Source: CAYUAG01 sp964554015 (lineage in GTDB: Bacteria; Zhuqueibacterota; QNDG01; CAYUAG01). Taken from it: DNA of 18,744 bases. The notes beneath the pieces were generated by a model that saw only the letters and a list, made by a program, of their open reading frames with translations, searched no databases and had not been told where the DNA came from. Made by a program: the position numbers and the translations under genes. The stretch is taken from the NCBI GenBank assembly GCA_964554015.1, contig CAZKMO010000060.1, forward strand, positions 1 to 18,744. Direction: 5' to 3'. Positions within the stretch are counted from its first letter, which is position 1. Each line of letters starts with the position of its first letter. Shown piece after piece: positions 1-8,432 of the stretch.

Positions 1-18
1 TATCAGGATAATTTATCT

Positions 19-1371
19 CTAATCTGAACTTGAACTTTTTAACATTTGTATGCAATTGCGAAGCGTACGAAAATTATGATAATTCACTTTCCAGTCATAC
101 GCTTTCGGTGCTTTAGTGAATTGGGGACTTTTATCCAGACCCTCAGCATACCAGCCACCGTATTGAGCATCAATCATATAGTTTTTTATATAATTCCATT
201 GTTTTTCAAATGCTTTGTAATATTTCTTATCCTGAGGAAACAATTTTGACATTAATAACAAGGCATTTAATCCTTCTGCCTGCACCCACCATACTTTTTT
301 ATCACTCATTATTGTAATAGTATCAGTATCGGCAAAATAGTATCCGGCATCATAAAAGCCTCCCTTATCATTGTCCCATCCCTTGGCTAAGGCATTATCA
401 ACCATTTTTTTAGCTATGGATAAGGTTTTGGCATCAGTTTCCCTACCTAAGGCGTGGGAAGCTTCTAGGAGCAGATATGCTGTTTCCACATCATGACCGA
501 AAGAAACATGATCAACCAGATAATTAGCTTTCTGAATTGTACGCGACGAATCCCGAAAGGAAATAGGAGTCCAATCTTGTTTAAAGAAAAGAGTGAGGTA
601 TCCCTTGGATGTTACTATGGTGTCCCGCACCAAGGTAAATATTTCCTTAAGCCGTTCTCGGACCAGAGGGTCAGGCCATACTTTATATAATACAGTAAAT
701 GCCTCCAGTAAATGGATGGATGTATTCTGATCTTTCCAACGAACGCCAGTCCTGGCGCTGGTTTGATGGGTATCCGGTAGAGTTCCGTCCCGATTTAAAT
801 GATCAAAATATCCTTTAAATTCAGGATCATGACTGTGATTTTCCAACCAGACAAAAGTTTTTTTAGCTAAATCCAGGGCGGTGCTGTCTTGGCTGAGTCT
901 GAAATAAGATACCAGGGCATAAATTACAAAGGCAGTGCTATAGGTGCTTTTATACCCCATATTATTCGGTTTAATTGGTTCTCCCTGCCGATTTACCAGT
1001 AAATAAAAACCTTCATATGTATCATCCCACATGGTATTCTTTAAAAAAAGAAATCCATGTTCCGCCATGTGAGCATAATGGGAATCATCATAGAAAAGTG
1101 ATGCTTCTGAAGTAGTCCACAATTGTCTGGCCTGGGTAACCAGCATTTTATTTTGAGGACCATCCGGTTCCCATTTATAATTAAAATCACTTAAAAATCC
1201 TCCATATGAGGAATCCACTGTTAAGGGATACCATATCTCCAGTAATTCCTGCAGAGATTTTTCCATTTCAGATAAAATTTTTTTATTTTCATCGGATCCG
1301 GAAAATATAAGCTGATTAGATATGAAAACTAGATTAATAAAAATTATTAATATACCTATTTTTTTTCGCAT
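19..1371 (-). CDS. Exported AGE-family sugar 2-epimerase (cellobiose 2-epimerase-like)
   Basis: A 450-residue protein of the N-acylglucosamine 2-epimerase/cellobiose 2-epimerase (AGE) family, an (alpha/alpha)6 barrel that epimerises C2 of a reducing-end sugar. Visible landmarks are a histidine at residue 220 (TSIHLLEAF), FGHDVETAYLL with H293, WWVQAEG at about 361-367 and the C-terminal WKVNYHNFRT with H432. The last motif resembles the cellobiose-epimerase type more than the GlcNAc-epimerase type. Residues 1 to about 25 (MRKK, then a hydrophobic stretch) look like a signal peptide, which is unusual because characterised AGE enzymes are mostly cytosolic. A good ribosome binding site (AAGGAG, 9 nt upstream) supports the start. 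It is the last gene of the probable carbohydrate operon, 94 bp after the aldolase gene. The family is well supported; the substrate (cello-oligosaccharide, mannobiose or another sugar) and the exact reaction are not known. The stop is TAG. Confidence 0.85.
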   Translation of the reverse strand: MRKKIGILIIFINLVFISNQLIFSGSDENKKILSEMEKSLQELLEIWYPLTVDSSYGGFLSDFNYKWEPDGPQNKMLVTQARQLWTTSEASLFYDDSHYAHMAEHGFLFLKNTMWDDTYEGFYLLVNRQGEPIKPNNMGYKSTYSTAFVIYALVSYFRLSQDSTALDLAKKTFVWLENHSHDPEFKGYFDHLNRDGTLPDTHQTSARTGVRWKDQNTSIHLLEAFTVLYKVWPDPLVRERLKEIFTLVRDTIVTSKGYLTLFFKQDWTPISFRDSSRTIQKANYLVDHVSFGHDVETAYLLLEASHALGRETDAKTLSIAKKMVDNALAKGWDNDKGGFYDAGYYFADTDTITIMSDKKVWWVQAEGLNALLLMSKLFPQDKKYYKAFEKQWNYIKNYMIDAQYGGWYAEGLDKSPQFTKAPKAYDWKVNYHNFRTLRNCIQMLKSSSSD

Positions 1372-1465
1372 AGTGCTTTGCTCCTTACCATTATGTTTAA
1401 TACTATTTATGAATTATCTCTATACAATTTTGGGTCTATAAATTAATCCGGATTTGTATTTTACG

Positions 1466-2095
1466 CTATTTATTTTTTACAACCTTAACCGCTTCCTTCA
1501 CCAAAGCAGTGATCTGATCAAATTTATGTTCAGAAATTAGATTACTTTTAACCAGCCAACTGCCCCCGCAGGCAAATACATTGTCCAAAGAAAGATAATC
1601 ACCAAGGTTGTTTAGGTTGATTCCTCCCGTGGGAATGAATTTAATCATTCTGTAAGGACTGCTGATCGCTTTCAGGGTTTTAATGCCGCCGAAGGCTTCG
1701 GCAGGGAAAAATTTAAAAATTTTCAAACCGTATTCCAGCCCCATCTCAATCTGGGTGGGATTACAAACACCGGGGGTGATAGGTATATCATTTTCCAGGC
1801 AATAACCCACCACCTTAGAATTAAAACCAGGAGTGACAATAAACCGGGCTCCGGCAGCAAGTGCCTGTTTTGCCTGTTCAATAGAAAGAACTGTTCCTGC
1901 TCCCAAACAGATATTTTTAAAGTGTGAAATACGTTTGATAGCTTCTGCTGCTGCATTTGTACGGAAAGTGACTTCAGCACAGGGTAGTCCTCCTGCCAGC
2001 AGAGCCTCAGCCAGAGGTTCACTGTCATCCGCATCTTCAATTACTACAACCGGGACAAGGCGCAGTTCACCGATTCTTTTTAAAACTTCGACCAT
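1466..2095 (-). CDS. eda: KDPG/KHG aldolase (2-dehydro-3-deoxy-phosphogluconate aldolase)
   Basis: A 209-residue class-I aldolase, the usual length for Eda. It splits 2-keto-3-deoxy-6-phosphogluconate into pyruvate and glyceraldehyde-3-phosphate (Entner-Doudoroff and uronate catabolism) and often also handles 4-hydroxy-2-oxoglutarate. The family pattern is clear: a glutamate at position 41 (CAEVTFRT), GAGTV at 66-70, FIVTPGFN at 85-92, PGVCNPTQIE, and the Schiff-base lysine K128 in KIFKFFPAEAFGG. There is no signal peptide, so it acts in the cytosol, unlike all the other products of this operon. It starts 15 bp after the GH88/105-like gene, behind an AAGGGA ribosome binding site. With a uronyl hydrolase just upstream, the likely role is the final step of unsaturated-uronate breakdown (ketodeoxyuronate to KDG to KDPG). 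The kinase and isomerase for the earlier steps are not in the window. Confidence 0.9.
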   Translation of the reverse strand: MVEVLKRIGELRLVPVVVIEDADDSEPLAEALLAGGLPCAEVTFRTNAAAEAIKRISHFKNICLGAGTVLSIEQAKQALAAGARFIVTPGFNSKVVGYCLENDIPITPGVCNPTQIEMGLEYGLKIFKFFPAEAFGGIKTLKAISSPYRMIKFIPTGGINLNNLGDYLSLDNVFACGGSWLVKSNLISEHKFDQITALVKEAVKVVKNK

Positions 2096-2110
2096 GTGCT
2101 TCCCTTCATC

Positions 2111-3166
2111 TTATAAATCATGACAGGCAGCTTCCATAAGTAAAAAAAATGCTTGGCCTTCCGTAGCTCTTCCCGGCTGGTCAAAATAGGGAGCCCCACA
2201 CACGCCCTGTACAAATCCATAGTGATCAACTTTTTTATGGGCAGCATTCCGCATCTTATGGGCATAATCAAGATACCTTGTAGGCAGCCATTTGTTTTTT
2301 ACTCCTTTAAATATTGCATAGGCCAGCATTTGAGAAAGATTAGTTTCCATAAAGGATTCCTGGTCATCAAGAACATTATGAAAAAGATAATCCGGTCGTA
2401 TATGTTCCAGACATCCGTTGATTACTTCTTGAATATAATGAATTAATTCATCTTTTTCCACACTCATAGAGGAAGGTAAATGTTTGATTACCCTACTCAT
2501 ACCGGCAGCAGCCCAGCCATTCCCTACTCCCCAAAAGGCAGCATTGACAAATTCTTTCTTTTCCTCATTCCACCGATGTGAGAAAAGCTTTTTGTCTGGA
2601 TTCCATAAATACTTTCTAATCCCTCTTATTTGTTTCACCGCTTCCTGATAATGACCGGCTACAGCTAAAAAAGGAGGAGCCATATACATGGAATCTATCC
2701 ATATTTCCGGAGCAGAAAGAATATGATAGATAATACCTGATTCAGTTCTAGGTGCTTCTTCCAAAAGATAGTGCGCTATTTTTTCTGCGGCTTCTTTCAG
2801 TTTTTTATCATCATATAACTTGCCCGCATAAAGAACAACTTCTCCCGAGGCAGCCGGATCCGTAACTCCGTTATCCTGATACAGCACGGAAAGTCTGCCG
2901 TCATCTAACTGCCGTAAAACAGCTTCTTGGGCCAGGAGATATACCATTTCATTTTCCCCCAACTCCAGAAAGGCCTGAGCTGCCACCCCCTGTTCCCATG
3001 ATGCTCTCTGCATGGAAAGCATTGCCTGTTTTACCTTATCAATTTTTTGGTTATGAAGCTTTGATTTAGAGATCCTATTAACTTTTCGGGAGAGAGGAAA
3101 TAGAGGTGCGAAGAGTAAAGAACTTGTGCTCAGTGCCGAAGCTAACAGATATTCTCTGCGTTTCAT
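2111..3166 (-). CDS. GH88/GH105-like unsaturated uronyl hydrolase, exported
   Basis: A 351-residue alpha-barrel protein resembling GH105/GH88 enzymes, which remove the 4,5-unsaturated uronic acid that polysaccharide lyases leave at non-reducing ends. Supporting motifs are ASWEQGVAAQAFLEL (55-69), TDPAASGEV (102-110), EIWIDSMYMAPPFLA (154-168) with D158 at the usual catalytic-aspartate position (WxD), and FWGVGNGWAAAGM (211-223), the family's (R)GNGW segment. The N terminus MKRREYLLAS plus a hydrophobic stretch looks like a Tat-type signal (twin arginine), so export is likely. The start is supported by GGAG 6 nt upstream. It sits 46 bp after the RraA-like gene and 15 bp before eda, which fits a uronate pathway. 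The family is fairly certain. Which linkage is cut (rhamnogalacturonan, xanthan-like, ulvan, glycosaminoglycan) cannot be told from sequence, and no lyase gene is nearby. Confidence 0.8.
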   Translation of the reverse strand: MKRREYLLASALSTSSLLFAPLFPLSRKVNRISKSKLHNQKIDKVKQAMLSMQRASWEQGVAAQAFLELGENEMVYLLAQEAVLRQLDDGRLSVLYQDNGVTDPAASGEVVLYAGKLYDDKKLKEAAEKIAHYLLEEAPRTESGIIYHILSAPEIWIDSMYMAPPFLAVAGHYQEAVKQIRGIRKYLWNPDKKLFSHRWNEEKKEFVNAAFWGVGNGWAAAGMSRVIKHLPSSMSVEKDELIHYIQEVINGCLEHIRPDYLFHNVLDDQESFMETNLSQMLAYAIFKGVKNKWLPTRYLDYAHKMRNAAHKKVDHYGFVQGVCGAPYFDQPGRATEGQAFFLLMEAACHDL

Positions 3167-3212
3167 GAAATCTCCAATTTAGAATAATTTTAATTGTTGA
3201 GAATAAACAGTA

Positions 3213-4043
3213 CTATTTGACTGTTTTATCCAGCGGCATATCCAGACTTTTATATAATTCTTTTCTCCCTGCCTTATCTTTATTCAAAATTTCGCGGGCA
3301 TATAGAGCCACTTGTTTGGCAACTTTACGGGGAACCACAACAACTCCGTCCCCGTCTGCCACCACCACATCACCCGGACAAACCAGAACGCCTCCGATGA
3401 CTACAGGTCGATTCACCGATTCCAGCTCATTTCTTCCCGGACGAATCCCCCTTCCCTTTTTGCCTAAATACAGGGGAACTTTTTCAATGGCAATTTCATC
3501 CGTATCCCGGGAACTGGCATCAGTAACAACCCCGACTGCACCCACCTGGTGCCAGGCTAAAATATTATAGGAGCCAATGGTTCCTATATCCTTATTTTCG
3601 ACATCATCAAGAACGACAACCGTACCGGGCTTAATCAAGGCAGTGAAGGCCTCGTTTGAATACTGATTATAAAAATTACCTTCCCATTCCTGAAATTCTT
3701 CTCCCGGTTCAGGCCGGTCTGGCCGCTGGGTGGGAACATAACGGGCGGTTAGGGCAATGCCTCTTATCTGATGGGATAGATTTTTCAGGTCAACCCAATC
3801 CGGGTGAATAGCCGGATCAACCAAACCGGTTCCGGGAAGTCCCACCCTATCCATACCATCGGACACATCAGCAACTCGTAATCCTTGGTAGAGTTGCAAA
3901 ATTTCAGCATTCTCTTCTTTCGAATAAGTTTCAGTCCGAATGAAGTTCACTCCTTTTTCAAGATCTTGTGTTCCCAATTCCTGGGACCAAACAAATGATG
4001 ATAACCTTAGGCATATGAAGAATACATAAATTAATTTTTGCAT
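3213..4043 (-). CDS. RraA-family protein (HMG/oxaloacetate aldolase-like) with signal peptide
   Basis: A 276-residue member of the RraA/4-hydroxy-4-methyl-2-oxoglutarate aldolase fold. The core runs from about residue 50 (VADVSDGMDRVGLPG) through GTIGSYNILAWHQVGAVGV and TDASSRDTDEI (R179 and D180, the conserved RD pair) to PGDVVVADGDGVVVVP. Family members split hydroxy-oxo acids to pyruvate, and some (true RraA) inhibit RNase E instead. Residues 1 to about 20 (MQKLIYVFFICLRLSSFVWS-QE) look like a signal peptide, odd for a normally cytosolic family, so the product probably works in the periplasm or on a secreted substrate. The ribosome binding site is nearly ideal (AAGGAGG, 7 nt spacing). The insert at about 100-125 (RPDRPEPGEEFQEWEG) is charged and may be lineage-specific. 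It lies between GH9 and the uronyl hydrolase. The family is confident, the substrate unknown. The stop is TAG. Confidence 0.8.
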   Translation of the reverse strand: MQKLIYVFFICLRLSSFVWSQELGTQDLEKGVNFIRTETYSKEENAEILQLYQGLRVADVSDGMDRVGLPGTGLVDPAIHPDWVDLKNLSHQIRGIALTARYVPTQRPDRPEPGEEFQEWEGNFYNQYSNEAFTALIKPGTVVVLDDVENKDIGTIGSYNILAWHQVGAVGVVTDASSRDTDEIAIEKVPLYLGKKGRGIRPGRNELESVNRPVVIGGVLVCPGDVVVADGDGVVVVPRKVAKQVALYAREILNKDKAGRKELYKSLDMPLDKTVK

Positions 4044-4116
4044 ATTGATGCCTCCTTAAAAAATAATGAATCAACATCAATTCTATCAAAATTGGATAAT
4101 CGTACAATTTTTTAAA

Positions 4117-6624
4117 TCACTCATTCTCCAACAAGTGTTTTGCGGCCAGCACCAAAAACATAAAATTAGAACCTCCCCCTCCTACCACATATTCAGACTG
4201 CTGCCATAAGAAAGGCCATTCTTTCAACTCGGGAAAATCAGGTCTGATCAATCCGGTTCCGGATACTACACCCCCTGGAATATAGGACCAATCTGCCCGA
4301 TTAACTCCATAAGCGACTATAACGGAATTACTGCCCACACCGGAGGCAAAGGAGGCAGTATTGACTCCCGGATGACAACCAAGTATAAAATTCAAGGCAT
4401 TCAGCATATGATCTGGGGAAATAATATCAGGCCATCCCATATGCATAAAATACTGCTGTATACCAAACTGTTGAATCATCCAGCCAGCTCCCCACACCCA
4501 AGGCCGATAAGGAACCCCGAAAGGATTCTCATCGCTGTATTGTTCTAACTTTTGCTGATATAAACGAGCAGCCTCAGTCAGTTCCTCCTCAAACTGGCTG
4601 TTATTAAGATAGGGTCGAATGCGCCCCCATAACCAGCCAACTCTGCCGAACTCTTTCTTTATTTCCGGCAACATAGCCCTAAGTTGATCCTTATAGGTTG
4701 AGGAATTAGTGGCAAGAATCAATTCAGCCAGGGCCTCAATTTTAGCAGCCGATTGTTCATCCTTTTTGTTGTTCTTTTCAAACAAAACCTCGGCAACCTG
4801 TAGACATTGATCTGCCAGGCTAGGATTATAATCTCCTAAAACCCGGGAAGCAGCTGCCAGGCAGCTGGCTACATATAATTCCCTACCTGGATTTATCTCA
4901 GTAAAAACCCAGCGGTCATCCGGTTCCACTGATTTTTTCTGGGGTGTCGGACTTTCATAGAGGCCAGGACTGTTGATTTTATTGTCTGTCATAGTGGAAG
5001 CATCCCCTAAGAGTACATACTGACGTAAAGTGGGACAAATGATACCCCGATACAGCCGGCCCAGATTGTGGTAACCGGCCAAAATGGATAACACTCCATG
5101 CTCAACCTGTTGCAGAATATCAGGCTTACCATCCGGCAGATGTATTTCCACCACTTTCGTCAATTGATCGATAGTGGTTTGATCATACTGTATATTAAAA
5201 GCCTCATAGATCAAGGCCAGGATACGCACAGTTCCGGCTTGGGATTCAACCCTTAGATCATAATCCCCGGCATCATGCCAACCTCCCACATTCAGTCCGG
5301 GAACCGGTTCCAGGGGTTTAAAAGAAGTAAGGGTAGAACTTCCCTGGCTGTATCCATCCAAATGCAAGGTATCGATGGGAGCCATAAGAGCATCATCCAT
5401 ATGACACAAGCCGTGCCATACCCGGTAGCGGTCGTTCACCCGCATATGGCACATTTGCACCGGCAGAAAATATTCCAGAGTGGGCTGCCATACGTGACGG
5501 TCAAAAACATCCGCTCCGATATTGAAAGGATTGGACGTACGGTCTCCGTAGGTTATTATATACATTCCATTTTGAGCAACCGCAGAAAAATCGAAACGCA
5601 GGTATTGATAACGTATAAATTCTCCCCAGATTTCAGGCTTACCTGCTAGTATGGTTTTATATTCCCCGGAAGGAAGAATACGTTTAAGAAATACCTTCTG
5701 TTTACTTTTATGTCTGATATCGCATTCAATCACTGCCAGCTTTTTCTGCTGAGGATGATACCCGACTTGGGATACATGAATTACCGGTTCATATTGCCAG
5801 TCTGGCAGAACCTGGGGAACCACAACCCATTCCACTGATTTTTTAGCCCTTCCTTTGCCTATTACACTCCGAACAATAAACCAGCCGTTATTGTGATGTG
5901 CCCGGCCGTCGATTAATTGTAAGGTTCCTGCCAGAGAAGTAATGGTCAGACGCTGATGATCAGACTCCGGGGCAATGGTAAGGGTTTTACCCTCAGCTAT
6001 AGGTTGTACCTCAACATATCCTTCCTGATCACGAATCAAGGGTCCATTAAGCTGTCTGGGGAAAAATCCTGCCCGCCCATCCATATAATAGGTTTTACCA
6101 AATAGTATACCGGGAAACAATTCCAGGTTGAATCCCACCTTGCCTATCCATTCTGGGGGAAGCGGTTCCTTCAAGTTTACTATAATACGTATACCCCTGC
6201 CTTCAGCTGTTACCTTTACTACATAGTCTAACTTTAGGTCCGGGTAATTGATGGGATTTTTCCCGGTTCGGTCGCGGTCAGGATTTGGATACAGACAGGG
6301 GACACTTATAGTTTGAGTACTGACATTAACCAATCGTTCTCCCACTTTGGAAATAGGCTGCCACTGCCCCGGGGTGGGCTCAAGCCTGATATCCCCGTTG
6401 GCTGCCACCCGTATTCCGTTTTGAATTATAGTGATCCCACTTTGATGACCCTGAGGGTAGTAATCATGGAACACCATGACATTGAGTCCCGGCATTTCAA
6501 AATATTCCTTTTCATTAAGAATGAGATTTTTTTGCTGGGAGAATCCCGACGTAACCGCGCAAAATAAAATTGAAAACAGATATAATCTGATAATATTTCC
6601 ATCTTTAAAAATTCTGATATTCAT
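4117..6624 (-). CDS. Glycoside hydrolase family 9-like protein with CelD_N Ig-like domain
   Basis: An 835-residue exported protein in three parts: a signal peptide (about 1-29, cut near FSQ-QK), a beta-rich N-terminal region of unknown function (about 31-278), an Ig-like CelD_N domain (about 281-370, from VIHVSQVGYHPQQKK to GDRTSNPFNIG), and a GH9 (alpha/alpha)6 catalytic region (about 375-835). The catalytic region has the signature GGWHDAGDYD at 447-456, whose D451 and D454 match the aspartates that activate water in GH9. Near the C terminus, where GH9 enzymes normally carry the acid glutamate in a D-Y-x-x-N-E-x motif, it reads SEYVVGGGGSNFMF (810-823), so glycines replace that glutamate. 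Classical GH9 enzymes are endoglucanases or exo-glucosaminidases acting on beta-1,4 linkages. This protein may be a divergent subgroup with a different proton donor or a non-hydrolytic role. The gene starts 29 bp after the TIM-barrel gene, behind AAGGTGAT, and ends with TGA. Confidence 0.85.
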   Translation of the reverse strand: MNIRIFKDGNIIRLYLFSILFCAVTSGFSQQKNLILNEKEYFEMPGLNVMVFHDYYPQGHQSGITIIQNGIRVAANGDIRLEPTPGQWQPISKVGERLVNVSTQTISVPCLYPNPDRDRTGKNPINYPDLKLDYVVKVTAEGRGIRIIVNLKEPLPPEWIGKVGFNLELFPGILFGKTYYMDGRAGFFPRQLNGPLIRDQEGYVEVQPIAEGKTLTIAPESDHQRLTITSLAGTLQLIDGRAHHNNGWFIVRSVIGKGRAKKSVEWVVVPQVLPDWQYEPVIHVSQVGYHPQQKKLAVIECDIRHKSKQKVFLKRILPSGEYKTILAGKPEIWGEFIRYQYLRFDFSAVAQNGMYIITYGDRTSNPFNIGADVFDRHVWQPTLEYFLPVQMCHMRVNDRYRVWHGLCHMDDALMAPIDTLHLDGYSQGSSTLTSFKPLEPVPGLNVGGWHDAGDYDLRVESQAGTVRILALIYEAFNIQYDQTTIDQLTKVVEIHLPDGKPDILQQVEHGVLSILAGYHNLGRLYRGIICPTLRQYVLLGDASTMTDNKINSPGLYESPTPQKKSVEPDDRWVFTEINPGRELYVASCLAAASRVLGDYNPSLADQCLQVAEVLFEKNNKKDEQSAAKIEALAELILATNSSTYKDQLRAMLPEIKKEFGRVGWLWGRIRPYLNNSQFEEELTEAARLYQQKLEQYSDENPFGVPYRPWVWGAGWMIQQFGIQQYFMHMGWPDIISPDHMLNALNFILGCHPGVNTASFASGVGSNSVIVAYGVNRADWSYIPGGVVSGTGLIRPDFPELKEWPFLWQQSEYVVGGGGSNFMFLVLAAKHLLENE

Positions 6625-6653
6625 GATATAATCACCTTATTTAGTATTTCCAG

Positions 6654-8432
6654 TTACTCAGCTTTAAAAACACGATAACTATGTGGATAGATATTTATGG
6701 TATAGACCTTTTCCTTCTCTTCTTTATTGCCCTGGATTTCTCGGTTGCTAAGTATATCAATCAGTTTGTTGAAATTTTCATCCACATGAATTCTTACGGT
6801 TGTGTTGTGCTCTTTAAAGGAATGAATGATAAAGGTATGATTGTCATATATAAAAAGACCTACCCGGCTGGGACTATCTATATAAACAAATAAGTCTTTC
6901 ATCAACACCTTTTTAAGGGCGGTGAGTATTTCCTGAGGAAATTCGTATAATTCGCCAAAATTGTCCGGTACGGTCAATACATAGAGTTTACCCTGAGCAT
7001 AACTGGCTTGATGAAAAATCGGATACCCCACTCCGCTGTCCAGGGCAGTGATCAGTTCCCAGGAATCATTGGTGGCATAGCGGATCTGGGGAATGAGAAT
7101 GTTTTTTTCTGAAATATACACATCCCGCCAGTCATAAAAACGGTGGACCAGGGCTTTTTTATCAGTGTATTCTAGTTCCACAATATCTTCAATACCTTTA
7201 CCCTGCAGTGCTTTATACAATCCGGAAGTAATCACTACCACTTTTCCTTTTAAAAGCTGGCCTTTAATTTTATCTACAATGTCTTTATCAAAACTGGCTT
7301 GTTGGGTAAGAAAAATAAGTTCTTCTTCAGAAGGAAATTCCGGAGTGATATGCAAAGGAATCCCCAGCATACCAATATAATTAGGCAAAAAATCTTCTCC
7401 CTGGGAGTGATATGGTTTATAACTTTTTAGGGCAATGGGATCACCCAGTTTCCCCAGAAAACAATCTACCTTATCCAGACTGTATCCGGCAACCGGAGCA
7501 ACCGGGCTCAAAGGAGTGAATGTTCCATCTTCATGGTACACAGCTTCCAGTAAAGCACCAAAACAAAACAGGGTTATTTCCCTGGCCTTGGCAAACAGGG
7601 TAAGATTAACCTGTTCCGCATAACGATCAAGGGTTTGACGGGAAAAAGGATCAACCCATCCACCACCGTTTCTGCCCGGAGCGATATTCTCAAAATAGCG
7701 CATTATGGCATAGCTTTCATAGGGCTGTAAATGCTGATGCGTATACACCGGATCCCTGGTTTCGGTTCCGGTATAGATCAAATCAAATAACTGAGGCTGT
7801 TTTGCCAAATTAAATCCGCAGGATTGAAAATGATCATACCAGTTGGGATATTTTATGATCACAGTAACCCAAGGATTGACCTTTTTGGCCGGATCAATAA
7901 TTAATTCCCGGGAAGCTTTTTCCATTTCTTCCAGCCGAAACTGAGTCCAGGTTTTCTTGCCTTTAGCCTTTATACTGGATTCATATTTAGTATTAAGGAA
8001 CCAGAAATCATCTAATATTACTTCATCGAACAAACTGGCAGTATACTCGGCAATTTGCTTAATTTGTTGGCGATGTTCCGGATTGGTAATACAAAATGAT
8101 TCAAATTGTCTTTGAGGATTTAATACATAGGTTATCCCCCCCGAAGTTTGAATGCCCCGGTCATCAAAAAATTTTTTTACTTTCAGCATGGTTTCTTGGT
8201 CGACGGTTAGGTTACCTCGAAAAGTTTCGAGATAAACTTTGTCAATATTAAGATATTTATCCAGCAGGTTAAAATTTTTTTCCAACCAGTCCAAATCTGC
8301 CATTTTCTGTACATCCCGGGCTGGACAGTAAACGGCAAGATTAAAATTCTCATAACTAATTGCCGGACGTGCTAATAACATCAGTAAAAGAATACTTTTA
8401 ATTCTAAAAAAGCATTTATTAATCATAGTCAT
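6654..8432 (-). CDS. Exported TIM-barrel protein with GATase-like domain, candidate glycoside hydrolase
   Basis: I cannot assign this 592-residue protein to a named family. It begins with a signal peptide (about 1-26, cut near AIS-YE). Residues about 30-300 look like a (beta/alpha)8 barrel: YLETFRG, GGITYVLN, a strand ending in two aspartates (FDEVILDDFWF, D141-D142), NPWVTVIIKYPNW, DLIYTGTETRD (221-227), and a late strand ITLFCFGALLE. Acidic residues at strand ends are what a retaining or inverting glycosidase would show. Residues about 335-445 (NYIGMLGIPLHITPEFP and KGKVVVITSGLYKAL) look like a class-I glutamine-amidotransferase-like fold, as in the trimerisation domain of beta-galactosidases. 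The C-terminal ~100 residues look beta-rich. It is the first gene of the probable carbohydrate operon, with a strong ribosome binding site (AAAGGAG, 5 nt before the start). A glycosidase role is inferred from fold and neighbours only. Confidence 0.7.
   Translation of the reverse strand: MTMINKCFFRIKSILLLMLLARPAISYENFNLAVYCPARDVQKMADLDWLEKNFNLLDKYLNIDKVYLETFRGNLTVDQETMLKVKKFFDDRGIQTSGGITYVLNPQRQFESFCITNPEHRQQIKQIAEYTASLFDEVILDDFWFLNTKYESSIKAKGKKTWTQFRLEEMEKASRELIIDPAKKVNPWVTVIIKYPNWYDHFQSCGFNLAKQPQLFDLIYTGTETRDPVYTHQHLQPYESYAIMRYFENIAPGRNGGGWVDPFSRQTLDRYAEQVNLTLFAKAREITLFCFGALLEAVYHEDGTFTPLSPVAPVAGYSLDKVDCFLGKLGDPIALKSYKPYHSQGEDFLPNYIGMLGIPLHITPEFPSEEELIFLTQQASFDKDIVDKIKGQLLKGKVVVITSGLYKALQGKGIEDIVELEYTDKKALVHRFYDWRDVYISEKNILIPQIRYATNDSWELITALDSGVGYPIFHQASYAQGKLYVLTVPDNFGELYEFPQEILTALKKVLMKDLFVYIDSPSRVGLFIYDNHTFIIHSFKEHNTTVRIHVDENFNKLIDILSNREIQGNKEEKEKVYTINIYPHSYRVFKAE

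Noticed and set aside
5275..5649. Plus-strand 124-residue frame inside the GH9 gene
   Set aside because: Antisense to the well-supported GH9 Ig-like and catalytic regions, with no domain pattern.
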